DNA of 64,000 bases from Agelas oroides (GCA_949130485.1 OX422186.1:2955313-3019312), one strand, 5' to 3'; positions 35,357 to 45,810 are shown, counted from the stretch's first letter. Made by a program: numbers and translations. Notes: a model not told the origin generated them from the letters alone.

Positions 35357-35840
35357 CATGAATGACGTCAGGTGGACGCAATGTGGATGTGCCCAACTTC
35401 AAGTACTAGCTGCAATAGACCACTTCAAGGACCAAGCTACCAATAGGCTGCTAATTGCTGCGTTAGAGGAGTATGAGGACTGAGGCACAATACAAAGGGA
35501 GGATGTTAAGAAGACACCAGCCAAAATGCTACCTTCAACTAAACATTGTATGTGGACTATATGCATTTTTGTTGTAAATGACTATAACAAGCAAATTTGA
35601 AATGTGAAAGTTGAAAATAAAATTGAATGGAAGTAGAAACTGCTGCACTTTCAAACTACATGTGCTTAGTATGGGAGTCCTCACATTATGACACATACAC
35701 TTTCATTTACAGCAGCTCTAGCAATACATACCTTCTCCTGGAAACATGCACATCCCCTCTCTATGTTTTGCATGATACTATATACCTGACTTTGGCTGCT
35801 GCCCATCTTTCACGGTAAGCTAGATCTAAACACGTACTCA
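35357..35840. other. Left flank of the Mutator-like element
   Basis: No gene is recognised. Confidence 0.3.
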
Positions 35841-36315
35841 GTTGAGCTTCCGGGGGGCGTACTTGCTATGAATAATCTTATTCTAGCAAAATGGCATATT
35901 TGCACTAAGCATTTATAACATCGGAGCGCTTGAGAATCACTGAGGAATAGTTCGAGTTCTACGATAACAATAAGTAGTGAGTGCAATACCCAGTGATTTA
36001 TGTCGTTTTTTCACGTTTGAATCGTTGTAATAGCTACAGCGGTTATCGTGCTAGCCTGGCTGACAGTTACACTGACAGAAGAAAGAAAGAAAGAAGGAAA
36101 GTCAGAAGATAGACGATTTACCCGTTTTAGCGACTTGCCGGTCTGGTAGATACTTCAGCGATGCTCTCCAGCAAATTTAACGGTCCCGTTGCCCATGGAA
36201 GTACTCGATGATACCTGATATGGTTCATGGAGGCCGTTGACTAATCTAACACAGACATTTCGAGCGTGTCATCTGTGACTTTTAAACTAGTGGCTAGCGA
36301 CAGGAACGTTGCCAT
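35841..36315 (+). repeat. Left terminal inverted repeat of the Mutator-like element
   Basis: It matches 43992-44442 in inverted orientation along its length: gttgaRcttc at the outer end, cgctatgaat/tgctatgaat, acaaaatggc, caatacccagt, cgtttgaatcgttgtaatag, gaagatagacgattt, cagcaaatttaacg, and ggctagcgacaggaacgttg at the inner end. Confidence 0.93.
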
Positions 36316-36475
36316 TTTGTGCGCATGCGCAGTAGTATATTCCTGGCGCTAGCTGAGTATCCCTGTGGGGGTTAGCGACAGGAACGTTGCCATCATTGTG
36401 CGCATGCGCGGTAGTATATTCCTGGCGCTAGCTGAGTATTCCTGTGGAGGTTAGCGACAGGAACGTTGCCACGCG
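36293..36475 (+). promoter_or_regulatory. 78-bp tandem repeat with gcgcatgcgc palindromes upstream of the transposon gene
   Basis: Units beginning tagcgacaggaacgttgcca start at 36295, 36373 and 36452 (spacing 78 and 79 bp). The two complete units each hold gcgcatgcgc (36321-36330 and 36400-36409), the palindromic core bound by NRF-1-type factors in animals. The start codon is at 36587. The unit is single at the right end, so the duplication happened at the promoter end only. Its use as a promoter is inference. Confidence 0.6.
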
Positions 36476-36586
36476 TGGGCGTTAGCTGTAGTTTACACGG
36501 GATTTCCCCCCAACGAGCGGTTCCAATGATTGTACCACGTGTACCTTTTCGCGGGAAATTCGTGCAATTCGTGCATCTGCTTGAGC

Positions 36587-38043
36587 ATGGCAGAGATCAT
36601 GACTCACTGTCAAATTGCCGCTGGCCTTGAAAACCTAGGCAAGACATGTTTCATGAACTCTGTTCTTCAGTGTTTGTTCCATACTCCGAGCTTGCAAGGT
36701 GTGCTATCAGAATTTGGACCACGACTTCAGCATTGTAAGTATATTTATATACAAGTGCAGGCATCTTATAATAACATCTGATAAAGTATTGATTGTTGGT
36801 GTACATCTCCAGTACATGGAACCAGTTCCAGCTTCTGCCTTCTGTGTACACTGCGATCTCTCTCAATACACTGTCTGGAAAGACCAAGTGAGGTTGCAGT
36901 CCCAACAACTCTCTACAGGAACCTGAAAGGTAAAGATGCACCGACTATTGTGTGATGAAATAGTGTTCAAAAATCTTGATGTGATTCAATCTGACAGCAA
37001 TCCTGCCTACATGGGCACCAGGAAAGCAAGAAGATGCTCATGAATTTCTGATAAATGTATTCCAATATTTGAACAGGGAGCTTCCTGTCAGCTGCAATAG
37101 GTAACCATGAGGCCTTTCATCAGATACGTACCATCAACAGTAATTTCATACAAATCTTCATTTACCAGTGTCTTTGGCCATCAAAGTCGGTTGGATGAGA
37201 TTTGTGAAGTCCAGACCTGCACAAAGGTAGTACATGCTCAGTTTAAGAGAATGTACACATACAATCCCCACTCTTCTCATACAGTGACATGCTACGAATG
37301 TCATACTACCTCAGAAAGCAAAGAGCTGAGCAACCACATCTCACTTGCTCTTAATGTTAGTAAATGCACACTGCTATAATTCTTATTCTGCAAAATGAAT
37401 TTTTTTATTTATATCAACGTATATAGGGTTCAAGCTTGGGAGAATGTTTAGTGAAGGCTTTTCAGAGAGAGACGTTGGAAGCTGATAACCAATACTTCTG
37501 CACCAAGTAAATTAAAGGGTGTTTGTATGCTAGGGTAGTTTACATAATGAGAGTCAATACCTCTTCAGGTGCCAGAAACTTACAGATGCCAGCAAAGATA
37601 CAGTGATCAGCAAGACATCGGATCTCCTCATCATTCAACTGAAGCGGTGGGTAAAAGTATTCCATGAAAATAGATGATGATAATTATTATACTTATGATC
37701 TTTTCAACAGTTTCAAACAAGTTGCTGGCAAAATGAAAAAGGAAGGTAGTCACATCGCCTACCCTGAACAGCTTTCATGGAATAGTGTAAGCCAATGGTC
37801 ATACCATACTTTAAGTCTAAAGCAGTGTACCAATTGAAATCAGTTGTTTGTTTTCAGAAACCAACATATCAACTAAGGGGGTTTATCTGCCATGAGGGAG
37901 GCACCCTCCAAGGAGGCCACTACATAGCATATGTGAGAAAAGGCACAGCATGGTACAAGATGGATGACTACAAGGTTAGCATAGAGACATTGGGCTTCTA
38001 TAATGGATTATCACCACCAAGTCAATATGCACTCTCCTTATTG
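36587..38043 (+). CDS. Module 1: ubiquitin-specific protease (peptidase C19), complete
   Basis: Exons 1-8. The Cys box is in exon 1 (GLENLGKTCFMNSVLQCLF, nucleophile Cys in KTCFMN). QEDAHEFL, the USP signature, is in exon 3. Two CxxC pairs of the finger region are in exon 4 (CYEC) and exons 5-6 (CTKC). LLIIQLKRF spans exons 6-7. The His box is in exon 8 (GGTLQGGHYIAYVR), followed by WYKMDD with the third catalytic residue and a typical C-terminal strand SQYALSLLV. The module has about 326 residues, a normal size for a minimal USP. All catalytic residues are present, so it should cleave ubiquitin from substrates. If the intron after 38043 is retained, the frame ends at TAA 38062-38064, giving a USP-only protein. 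Confidence 0.9.
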
Positions 38044-41000
38044 GTACGTAGATTACATGCATAAAAAAAGAAAATATGTTGTCACAGAAGCCCTACCTTT
38101 TCTTCTATGAGAGGGTGAGTGCATGTATGTTATGTGAACGAAACACCAACAAACATAAACATGATGTCTGTGCATAACAGGAAGCCGGCAGGCGTACACC
38201 AACCTGCACAAAGTCCCTTAGGCTGAATCGCAATGAAGGTGTGGTGATTCAACAAAAGCAGCTCATGCTTTTTCAACTTCTTCTGGAGTCTGCTCAAAAC
38301 AGTGAACCAGCACCTAAATTACACAAAAGCATACTGCAGTCAGTGGACGAGTTGCGTAATCTACAACAGAACAGAAAGATAAAAGTTCCAACCTTGCAAT
38401 CAGGTGGAAATCCTTGGTTTCCAACTCCAGAAGGTTTGTAACTGCAAAGCACTGCAGGCATCTATTTGATTTCAGAGTTTATTTCATCTTCCAGATATTT
38501 CCAAGTGCCTTGATCTTCTGAAGAACAGCAACATCACTGAGATTGTTGCCACTGTCGAGTTACCTTCTTCCTGGTACAACAGGAGAAAGAAAGTGACAGT
38601 GAGCAGGCAAAGTCTGAGAACACTCAGGCAAAGGTGGATGGTTCCAAACAGTGGTTTCTGCTGGCTCAATGATGAAGTAAGTACTGTTGTAGTTACTGTT
38701 ACGACAGTTACCTATATTAAAATAAAACTCATGTAGGTTGTCAACTGTACTCGGCACTGATAGCAAGACATGCTACATCTATGAACACCAAGGTATAATT
38801 AAACAATTTCAGTATGAAATAACTTGCTAATCATCTCAAACATATTTATTACTTAGTCCTCCACAGTGTATCCCTTGACCAGCTTCTTCTCAGAAAAGCT
38901 CCTCAAAAGTGGGGTGGAGGGTACTGTGAAAGACTTCTTCAAACATGTAAATTTCACTATAAAGTTCTTGACATGCAGTTTGTGTGGTCTACTCATGTAA
39001 TGCAAACTGACCATTCTCACTACAGGACAAGCTGTTTAATTTCACAAAATGGATACTTCCAGTACACCTTGGTTTTCACTGGGCAATGCTTGTAAGATTG
39101 ATGCTAAGTATATGAATGAATGGAGATACAAGCTTATTCTTTGCAGGTGGTTGATTTCTCCAAAAGAGTAATTTCATATGGTGATTCTATCGACTGCTGC
39201 AGTGGACTTTCATTGATCAAGAAACTTCTGTAGGTTGTTTTAAAATCACAAAATATGGGAGATATACGTGTCTCGCTCCCTTACATTTTTAGCTTATACA
39301 TGCAAGCAAGGCACATCAAGGAGACTGGAAAACCTTTGGCATGGAGAGGCTGGACAATCCATCTTTGCTGGGTAAGTGAAGTAATGATCTTGATATTCTG
39401 CTTAAAGAATCTTAAATGTGTTTCTACTTACCCGTTTAGGAGCTGCCCAAACAAGAAAATGATTATGACTGTGGGGTGTTTGCATTGAAGGTATGGAATC
39501 TGTACATCAGTATACCTAACAGCAATGAATATGCTGGTCTTCACATAATAGATGGCTGAGTGCATTGTTCTTCATCAGAATCCAACATACAACCAGGTAC
39601 ATGTCACATCAAATACATGCAGTACACTGTTGAGTCACCCTCCTTCTCTCTCATCTCATAGAGAGAGATGACCAGGATTCATTATGAGATGCTGTTTGAA
39701 ATCATCAGTGGACATATCCTGTGAGTCTATACAGCTAGGAATATTTTCTACTGCATGTTAAATATCTGACTACATACCCCTAGACCTAACTGCCTTGAGC
39801 GACTTGATTGCTCATACAATGGAGCAGCTATGTTAGCAAGTATGGATGTAGCCCAGATTGACCAACCCACTAGTGCCATCCAGAATGACTCTCCCACGAG
39901 CATCACCCAGAATGACCCTCCCATGAGTGACATCCAGAATGACCCACTCACTAACGTCAATCGGAGTGACCCTCCCACGAGCATCACCCAGAATGACTCA
40001 CCCACTAGTGTCATCCAGAATGACTCTCCCACGAGTGTCATCCAGAATGACCCCCCCATGAGGATCACCCAGAGTGACCCTCCCACTAGTGTCATCAAGA
40101 ATGACCCTCCCACGAACGTCACCCAGAATGACCCTCCCACGAGTGTCATCAAGAATGACCCTTCCACAAGCGTCACCCAGAATGACCCTCCCACAAGCGT
40201 CACTCAGAATGACCCCCCCATGACTGTCACCCAGAATGACCCCCCCATGAGCGTCACCCACAATGACTCCCCCACGAGCGTCACCCAGAATGACCCTCCA
40301 GGTGTGAAACAAAGTGACCCTCGCACTAGTGTACACAAAGGACTTGTATGTGACATCTGCAACAAAGTTTATAAACATCGTGGCAGTCTACATCATCACA
40401 TGAAGCGGGTGCACAAAAGTGACAAACCACATACAACTGGAAGCGAAAGCATTCTTTGCAAAGAAGCACAGTGTAGTTTTCACTGTAGACATCTTGCTCA
40501 GTTACGTCAACACTTATCCTTAGAACATGGAATTGAAATGATGACAGAAAAGAAGACATTCAAAAGTGATGAAGGTATGTGTCAACAATGCATGCATGTC
40601 AATGAATGCTTGTCAGAAATACTTCCTTTACCAACAGAATTCATGGAGTGGAAGGAAGAGTATGAGAAAGACACAAGGTCTTGGTTCACAAAGGTAACTG
40701 GAGTTAAGGGCAAAGGAGAAACTACACTGACATACTACTACTGTAACAGAAGTGGTTTTTTTCAAACAAAAAGTGCAGGTAAGCGTCACCTTAAATCACA
40801 AGGCTCATCTAAAATTAATGCTCACTGCACTGCAGCCTTGATAGTGACACGTCACCTACTTGAACACACCATATTGGTTGAAGTTTGTCACTCACACTAT
40901 GGTCACACTCAAACTTTGGGACACCTCAGGCTACCAGAGGTAGCCCATCAGAGAATTTCTGGACAACTGGCTCAGGGAGTGACTTTTGAAAGGATTTTGG

Positions 41001-43736
41001 ATGAGATAAGGGACAATGTTGGCAGCAGGTTTAATAGAATCCATTTGGTTACAAGGAAGGACATTGCAAACATAGAAAAGACATATGGGTTAAAGGGTGT
41101 AGAAAAACATCCAATCGATGCAGTGAGTGTTGGTGCCTGGATTGAAGAGTTGAAAACTAAGGGAGAAGATAACCCTGTGTTACTGGTTAAATCACAGGGC
41201 CAATCTCAGCCAGAGAACTGCGATAACCTTGAAGACCGAGATTTTGTACTAGTTCTTCAAACTCCACTTCAAAGGGATATGCTGAAGACCTTCGCACCAA
41301 ATAGGGTTGTTTGTGTGGATGCAACACATGGGACCAACGGCTATGACTTTTTACTCATCTCTGTCCTGGTAATTGATGAATTTGGTGAGGGGTTTCCAGT
41401 AGCTTGGTGTTTGTCAAACAGACAAGACCAGTTTGTTTTGATAAATTACTTCAACAGACTAAAGGAGAAAGTGGGAGACATTGTGCCAGCCTGGTTTATG
41501 TCTGATGACGCAGAACAGTTTTACACCGCCTGGATTGCTGTCTTCGGGCCTGGTCCTAAAAAACTGTTATGTACCTGGCATGTTGATAGGGCATGGAGAA
41601 CAAACCTCAAATCTCTTATTGGAGATAAGGAAACCGAAGCTAGAGTGTACCACAATTTAAGGGTGTTGCTGGAGGAAACCAGCATATCCAAATTTGAAAC
41701 TTTGCTACAAAAAACACTTCAGCAGCTAAAACTTTCTAAAATAGCACGAACATTTGGTGATTACTTTTCCCAATACTATGCTGAAACAAAACAGCAGTGG
41801 GCAGCGTGCTACCGTAAGGTAGCCTTTGTTAATACAAACATGTATGTAGAGGCATTTCATCACGTCCTCAAACACATCTATTTGAAAGGAAAAGTGAACA
41901 AGCGAGTTGATAGATGTATACATGTTCTTCTAAAATTTGCAAGAGACAAGGCATTCGAGAGACTTGTGAAACTAGAGAAAGGGAAAGTAACTGGTCGTAT
42001 ACACACCATCATGGCCAGACACCTCACAAGCCAGAAACTGCCAACATCTTTGGTGACAGAGCACAGTGACACCAGCTGGATTGTTACATCCAGTGATAAG
42101 AGGCATGAGTACTATGTAACAGAGGAAGGTGATGGGTGTCAAGTTCAGTGCTGTCTAAGGTGCACAAAATGTAATGTATGTGTTCATAGCTACTCGTGTA
42201 ACTGTCCTGATCATTTAATCCACAATACAATTTGTAAGCACGTTCATCTTGTTGTCCGTTTCAAACAAGAGAAGCCAGATACATTGTTACATGATCATGG
42301 CCCAGAATTGGATATTGATCCTCACTCACCTCCACCTGTTAATGAAGTGGGATCAGAATGCATCCTTCGTGACCTACACTGCAAGCGTAGCACAGATTCT
42401 GAATCTGAGGTTGTATCACTGAGGGAGAAACTGCAGGAAAAGTTGTCAATTCTTTGTGCTCAAGTCAACCACTGCAGTAGTACAGTGGCCCTCTTATCTG
42501 CTAAATCACATGTGACCTCAGCAATTAGTATTATCAAATCATTCAGTCACACCACAAAAGAAATAAAGCTGCCACACAAAACTGGACCTGAACCAAGCAA
42601 CAAAAACATCACACCTCAACGCCGATTTTTTTCAACTAAGAACAAGTGCAAGCGCCCCACTGTTCGGCTAGTAAAACCATCAACTGAAGAAAAGGACTAC
42701 ATATGCACCTCCCTTCTAAATTCTGGACCATTAACCTCTATTTATGGAGGTTGCAAGGGAAGACTATCTAAGAGGACAAGCAGTAAGTTACATTAGCATA
42801 GGCCTAACAACTTTGGCATGCTACAAGCTGCAAAATGTTCATTTATCTTCAGGTATTCTTCAGTGGTTTTGTGAAGAATCGGCCATCACCAGGGCCATCA
42901 GCACCGGGCATCCAATTGCAGTTGCAGATGTCAGGCTTGATGACATTCCAGATGAAGTTGCCGACACAGACTTCGTGTGTGTCCAGGAGTACTTTAAGCC
43001 TGATGCTTGGGATATGATACAACAAGCAGGTTAGATACTAATCTCATAAACCAGACTGACTACTACAAAAAAAAAACAAAAAAAAAACAAACAGAAGGGT
43101 CTGGTAAACTGCATAATATACAATTGTACAGTGCATCAATCATGTTGCAGTCCCTTTTTACATGACACAATATATCACTGTTTGGGTAGAAAAGAGCGTC
43201 GAAAATGGCAACAGAGGCAGGGCATTATTTTCTGCTACTTCAGGAGCTGTACAAACACGTTGACTATACTACCGAGGAAGTGTGAGCACTTCAGAATTGG
43301 TATTTCAAGAGTGCATTATTAAAATTTGGTACCATTATCATTATCTAGCTAATTGCCTTCCAGTCATGGGTGTTCACCAAACCCTTCCCTGGTCTGAGCC
43401 ATGAGACTAGTCAGATACAGCATGCTATTGCCAAATTATGTTTCCTTTCTATGCAAGTTGACGCTATCTGTAGTAGTTGGAGGTGCACTTCCTGTGAAGA
43501 GATAACTGCCAAAAAGAACATGATTCAGTGTGATTCCTGTGATTTGTGGTTTCACTGGTAAGTGAATAAATTTCTAGCTAATATTGTGACATAATTCAGC
43601 TTAGTATATGCTTTTGAACATGATTTTAAAATGTTTCAATCTCCAAAGGTCATGTGTTAACCTCCATGAGGTACCTGAAGAGTGGATGTGCAACAACTGT
43701 GGCATCGAGCCAAAGAAGCTTAGGATCGAGCGATAA
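36587..43736 (+). CDS. Fused USP - Ulp1 - MULE transposase - PHD protein, 22 exons
   Basis: Exons followed by splice consensus, phase and domain homology: 36587-36734, 36813-36929, 36998-37100, 37169-37359, 37428-37506, 37569-37646, 37711-37786, 37858-38043, 38181-38433, 38495-38676, 38737-38792, 38857-38946, 39026-39091, 39147-39229, 39293-39371, 39440-39490, 39552-39596, 39662-39720, 39784-42782, 42853-43029, 43458-43557 and 43649-43736 (stop TAA at 43734). All have GT/AG borders. Phases agree at every junction except inside exon 11, which is one base short. The product would have about 1,768 residues: C19 protease (1-326), linker (to about 410), C48 protease (to about 648), tandem Asn-Asp-Pro-Pro repeats (to about 830), C2H2 fingers, MULE DDE domain, SWIM finger and C-terminal PHD. 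The start was chosen as the ATG in ttgagcATGGCA, 24 codons before the catalytic Cys region ends. In this reading the element carries its own ubiquitin and SUMO proteases, presumably to protect or process transposase in the nucleus. Confidence 0.85.
38181..38433 (+). CDS. Linker exon between the two proteases
   Basis: Exon 9 (253 bp, phase 0 to 1) encodes about 84 residues rich in Gln, Lys, Leu and Asn (VVIQQKQLMLFQLLLESAQ). It probably forms a helix followed by a loop ending PWFPTPE. No domain is recognised. It joins the USP to the Ulp1 domain in one frame. Confidence 0.65.
38495..39720 (+). CDS. Module 2: Ulp1/SENP-type cysteine protease (peptidase C48)
   Basis: Exons 10-18. WLNDE/VVN spans exons 10-11, the classical start of the Ulp1 fold (WLNDEVIN). 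TSFFSEKLL is in exon 12. ILPVHLGFHWAML in exon 13 holds the catalytic His. VVDFSKRVISYGDS in exon 14 holds the Asp. QENDYDCGVFALK in exon 16 holds the nucleophile Cys and the oxyanion Gln. The C-terminal helix (REMTRIHYEML) is in exon 18. All four active-site residues are present. Exon 11 (38737-38792) is 56 bp. The frame that enters it reads to a stop after VVNCTRH, while the frame one base later continues with YSALIARHATSMNTK and joins exon 12 perfectly. A single missing base near 38748 is therefore likely. The known activity of the family is removal of SUMO or related modifiers. Confidence 0.87.
39784..42782 (+). CDS. Module 3: MULE DDE transposase with N-terminal zinc fingers and SWIM finger
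   Basis: Exon 19, one open frame of about 1000 codons. It begins with a tandem linker (39866-40320) of about 9-residue units TQNDPPTSV/IKNDPPTNV. Next come C2H2-type fingers (VCDICNKVYKHRGSLHHH; then CSFHCRHLAQLRQHL) and a FAR1-like region. The DDE core has Asp in VVCVDATHGT (41318-41320), Asp in FMSDDAEQF (41504-41509), CTWHVDRAWR, and Glu in NMYVEAFHHVLK (41849-41851). A SWIM finger follows (CNCPDHLIHNTICKHVH, about 42200-42245). MULE transposases cut and paste the element through its inverted repeats. No stop interrupts the exon. It is joined in frame to exon 18 by phase 2 (CT/A), so there is no need for a separate start, although an internal ATG at 39830 could serve one. Confidence 0.93.
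42853..43736 (+). CDS. Module 4: C-terminal PHD finger
   Basis: Exons 20-22. Exon 20 is an acidic 59-residue stretch (VADVRLDDIPDEVADTDFV). Exons 21-22 form a Cys4-His-Cys3 PHD: CTSC, then QCDSCDLWFHW, then SCVNLHE and EEWMCNNC. The TG/G split codon for Trp in FHW/S lies exactly on the exon border. PHD fingers read histone H3 tails, so this part may direct the transposase to chromatin. The protein ends KKLRIER. Confidence 0.85.
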
Positions 43737-43991
43737 TAATGGAAAGTTACGGATACATTGCTGTATATTTCTACATGTATTCACTACACTTACCTATTGT
43801 CTTAGTTGTCTCCATCACTTTGTATTGTTGTTGTCTCGTCTGTACGTTGTCTTGTGTGCGTTTTTCCCTCTGCTTCTGGAGAGCACTATGTCTACACAGA
43901 TTACAGCTTCATTGTACTATTACACTGTACTGTGTCATGCCATTCGAAAATGAATCACGTGAAAATAATTTCTTATTACGTCATTTTATGA

Positions 43992-44442
43992 GATGGCAAC
44001 GTTCCTGTCGCTAGCCGCTAGTTTCAAAGTGCACAAATGACACGCTCGAAATGTCCGCGTTAGATAAGTCAACGGCCTCCATGAGCCATATCAGACATTA
44101 TCGAGTGCTTCCATGGGCAACAGGATCGTTAAATTTGCTGGAAAGCATCGCTAAGTATACCTGACATCAAGTCGCTAAAAAAGGCAAATCGTCTATCTTC
44201 TGACTTCTTCTTCTTCTTCTTTTGCTCACCACGATAGCACGACAACGGCTGAAGCTATTACAACGATTCAAACGCGAAAGATCAGCATAAATTACTGGGT
44301 ATTGTACCCACCACTCATCGTTCTCAAAGAAAGAAGTCGAATTAATCGGCGATTCTCAGGTAACCCCACGCTTATGCTTGCTGCTATACGCCATTTTGTT
44401 AGAATAGAATATTCATAGCGATTACGTCAACAGAAGTTCAAC
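43992..44442 (-). repeat. Right terminal inverted repeat of the Mutator-like element
   Basis: Inverted partner of 35841-36315. It differs by small indels, for example the (ttc)n tract at about 44207-44222 against (gaaa)n at about 36080-36100 in the left arm. It starts 255 bp after the gene's stop codon. Confidence 0.93.
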
Positions 44443-44590
44443 AGCTACAGCACGTGAAGTTGGCATGCAGCTGCGGTTATTCTACTTCCGTAGAGAACTT
44501 GACGATCGATTGATTCCCAAACGATTGCATATGTTGCTACTTTCATACAGCAGTTGACGTACTTGTGCTGGATTTGACAAGGAACGCAGT

Positions 44591-44812
44591 ATGCGTAACG
44601 TCCACAAGAAACGGGCGCGGGATAAGCAGAACTATCTGCGAAACAAAGAAAGCAAAAGGCAAGCGTCCCGTAACAAGTACTGGAAGAACCCGGAAAAACA
44701 AAGGGCATCTTCCCGGGCGTACTCTCTTACTAGTTATTGGAAGAACCCTGAAAAGAAAAGGGCATCTTCCCATACCCGTTATTGGGAGGACCCCGAGACC
44801 ACAGTGCCTTAG
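44591..44812 (+). pseudogene. Lys/Arg-rich repeat ORF fragment (NPEKKRASS type)
   Basis: A 73-codon ORF (MRNVHKKRARDKQNYLR) with tandem units of the type YWKNPEKQRASSRA and YWKNPEKKRASSHT, ending at TAG 44810. Such repeats occur at the N-termini of transposon-related proteins in sponges and other invertebrates. No downstream domain follows, so this is an isolated fragment or a first exon. It starts about 150 bp outside the right inverted repeat. Confidence 0.45.
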
Positions 44813-44969
44813 AACAACCACTCACACACACATGCACATACCCAATTAGACAACAGTTACACCCATGATTCCATTGTCAAGTGGATAAGTGCAAACAGCT
44901 AACATCCTCCAGAAATCCATCAACATCAACAATAAACTACATAACAAGTCATTTCACTTGGGGTGTGGT

Positions 44970-45150
44970 TACACAACAACAACAAAAAAACAACAGAAAC
45001 AAGTCACAAAAAAGTTTGCCAAACGCAAACAAGCACATGTAGGGATGAAATCCTCAAAAACCAACCAAACAAGACGGGAACGACACCACAATACTTTTAC
45101 ACCATCCCTACATCTTGTGCCATTTTGCCACCTGTACACAACACAAAACC
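44970..45150 (-). mobile_element. tRNA-like SINE, copy 2 (inverted relative to copy 1)
   Basis: Read on the minus strand it matches 34735-34903: gtggcaaaatggcacaagat, gtagggatggtgtaaaagta, gtggtgtcgttcccgtcttg, a B-box-like ggatttcatccc and a tail with ttttttgtgacttgtt. Confidence 0.6.
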
Positions 45151-45368
45151 CTCTACATTTGTAATTATTAGCCCACACCAACCACAAACAAACATAGTAC
45201 TTCACTCCATTCAACTATCTCACAAAATAACCCATCCTTCACAAAGCATTACAAAATTACCACTACTCACTTCACAGCCACCTGTGTACATGTACCAGAG
45301 TAGGTCATTATTACTTAAATTTATGCAATTCAAATAGACTCCTGCTGAGTTTTATGTCAACTTATGAA

Positions 45369-45660
45369 TTCTGATGCATTGGTATACTTGTATTAAAATC
45401 TCTACTGAATACCTTAGCTTGGCTTAAGAAGAGCTGCAGAACAGTTGGCTGTGGGCCTTGCCAAGCAAGCAGCAGTCGATGTCAAAGTACAACAGTCATG
45501 CAAAGCCAGTACGAAGTGTTATTCTGATGCATTGGTACACTTGTAAATCTCTACTGAATACCTTAGCCCGGCTTAAGAAGAGCTGCAGAACAGTTGGCTG
45601 TGGGCCTTGCCAAGCAAGCAGCAGTCGATGTCAAAGTACAACAGTCATGCAAAGCCAGCG
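45369..45660 (+). repeat. Tandem duplication of about 152 bp
   Basis: gatgcattggtatacttgta at 45373 recurs at 45525 (one substitution and a small deletion). The copies are then nearly identical through gaagagctgcagaacagttg to catgcaaagccag. One frame of each copy reads RAAEQLAVGLAKQAAVDVK and could be a duplicated exon (cttag precedes it), but no context supports this. Confidence 0.8.
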
Positions 45661-45810
45661 CAATGACAACGATGTAACAGCTACAGCCCTTCGCTTCACA
45701 TGTCATCATGACGTAATCTAGGTCGCGCCCTTAGCTCCACCCACCGGATGCGGCTTTCACCCGGCACCTTACGCGACCCTACTTTTAATGTGGCCGCCAT
45801 TTTTTTTCGG

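Larger units (their letters stand above)
35841..44442 (+). mobile_element. Mutator-like DNA transposon (about 8.6 kb) with long terminal inverted repeats
   Basis: Two long inverted arms (35841-36315 and 43992-44442) enclose one intron-containing plus-strand gene at 36587-43736. The gene encodes a MULE DDE transposase fused to two proteases and a PHD finger. Long inverted repeats of several hundred base pairs and a MULE/SWIM transposase are hallmarks of Mutator-like elements. The usual 8-11 bp target duplication was not found by eye. The outer limits are uncertain by about 20 bp because a cacgt word continues the match just outside both ends. Almost the whole interior is coding or short introns of 45-130 bp. 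The longest intron, 43030-43457, holds an A-rich stretch. Confidence 0.9.

Noticed and set aside
35841-44442. Host USP gene next to a transposon rather than a fused transposon gene
   Set aside because: The USP exons lie inside the inverted repeats, and the splice phases run in frame through the Ulp1 exons into the transposase exon. A separate host gene is therefore less likely, though only transcripts can settle it.
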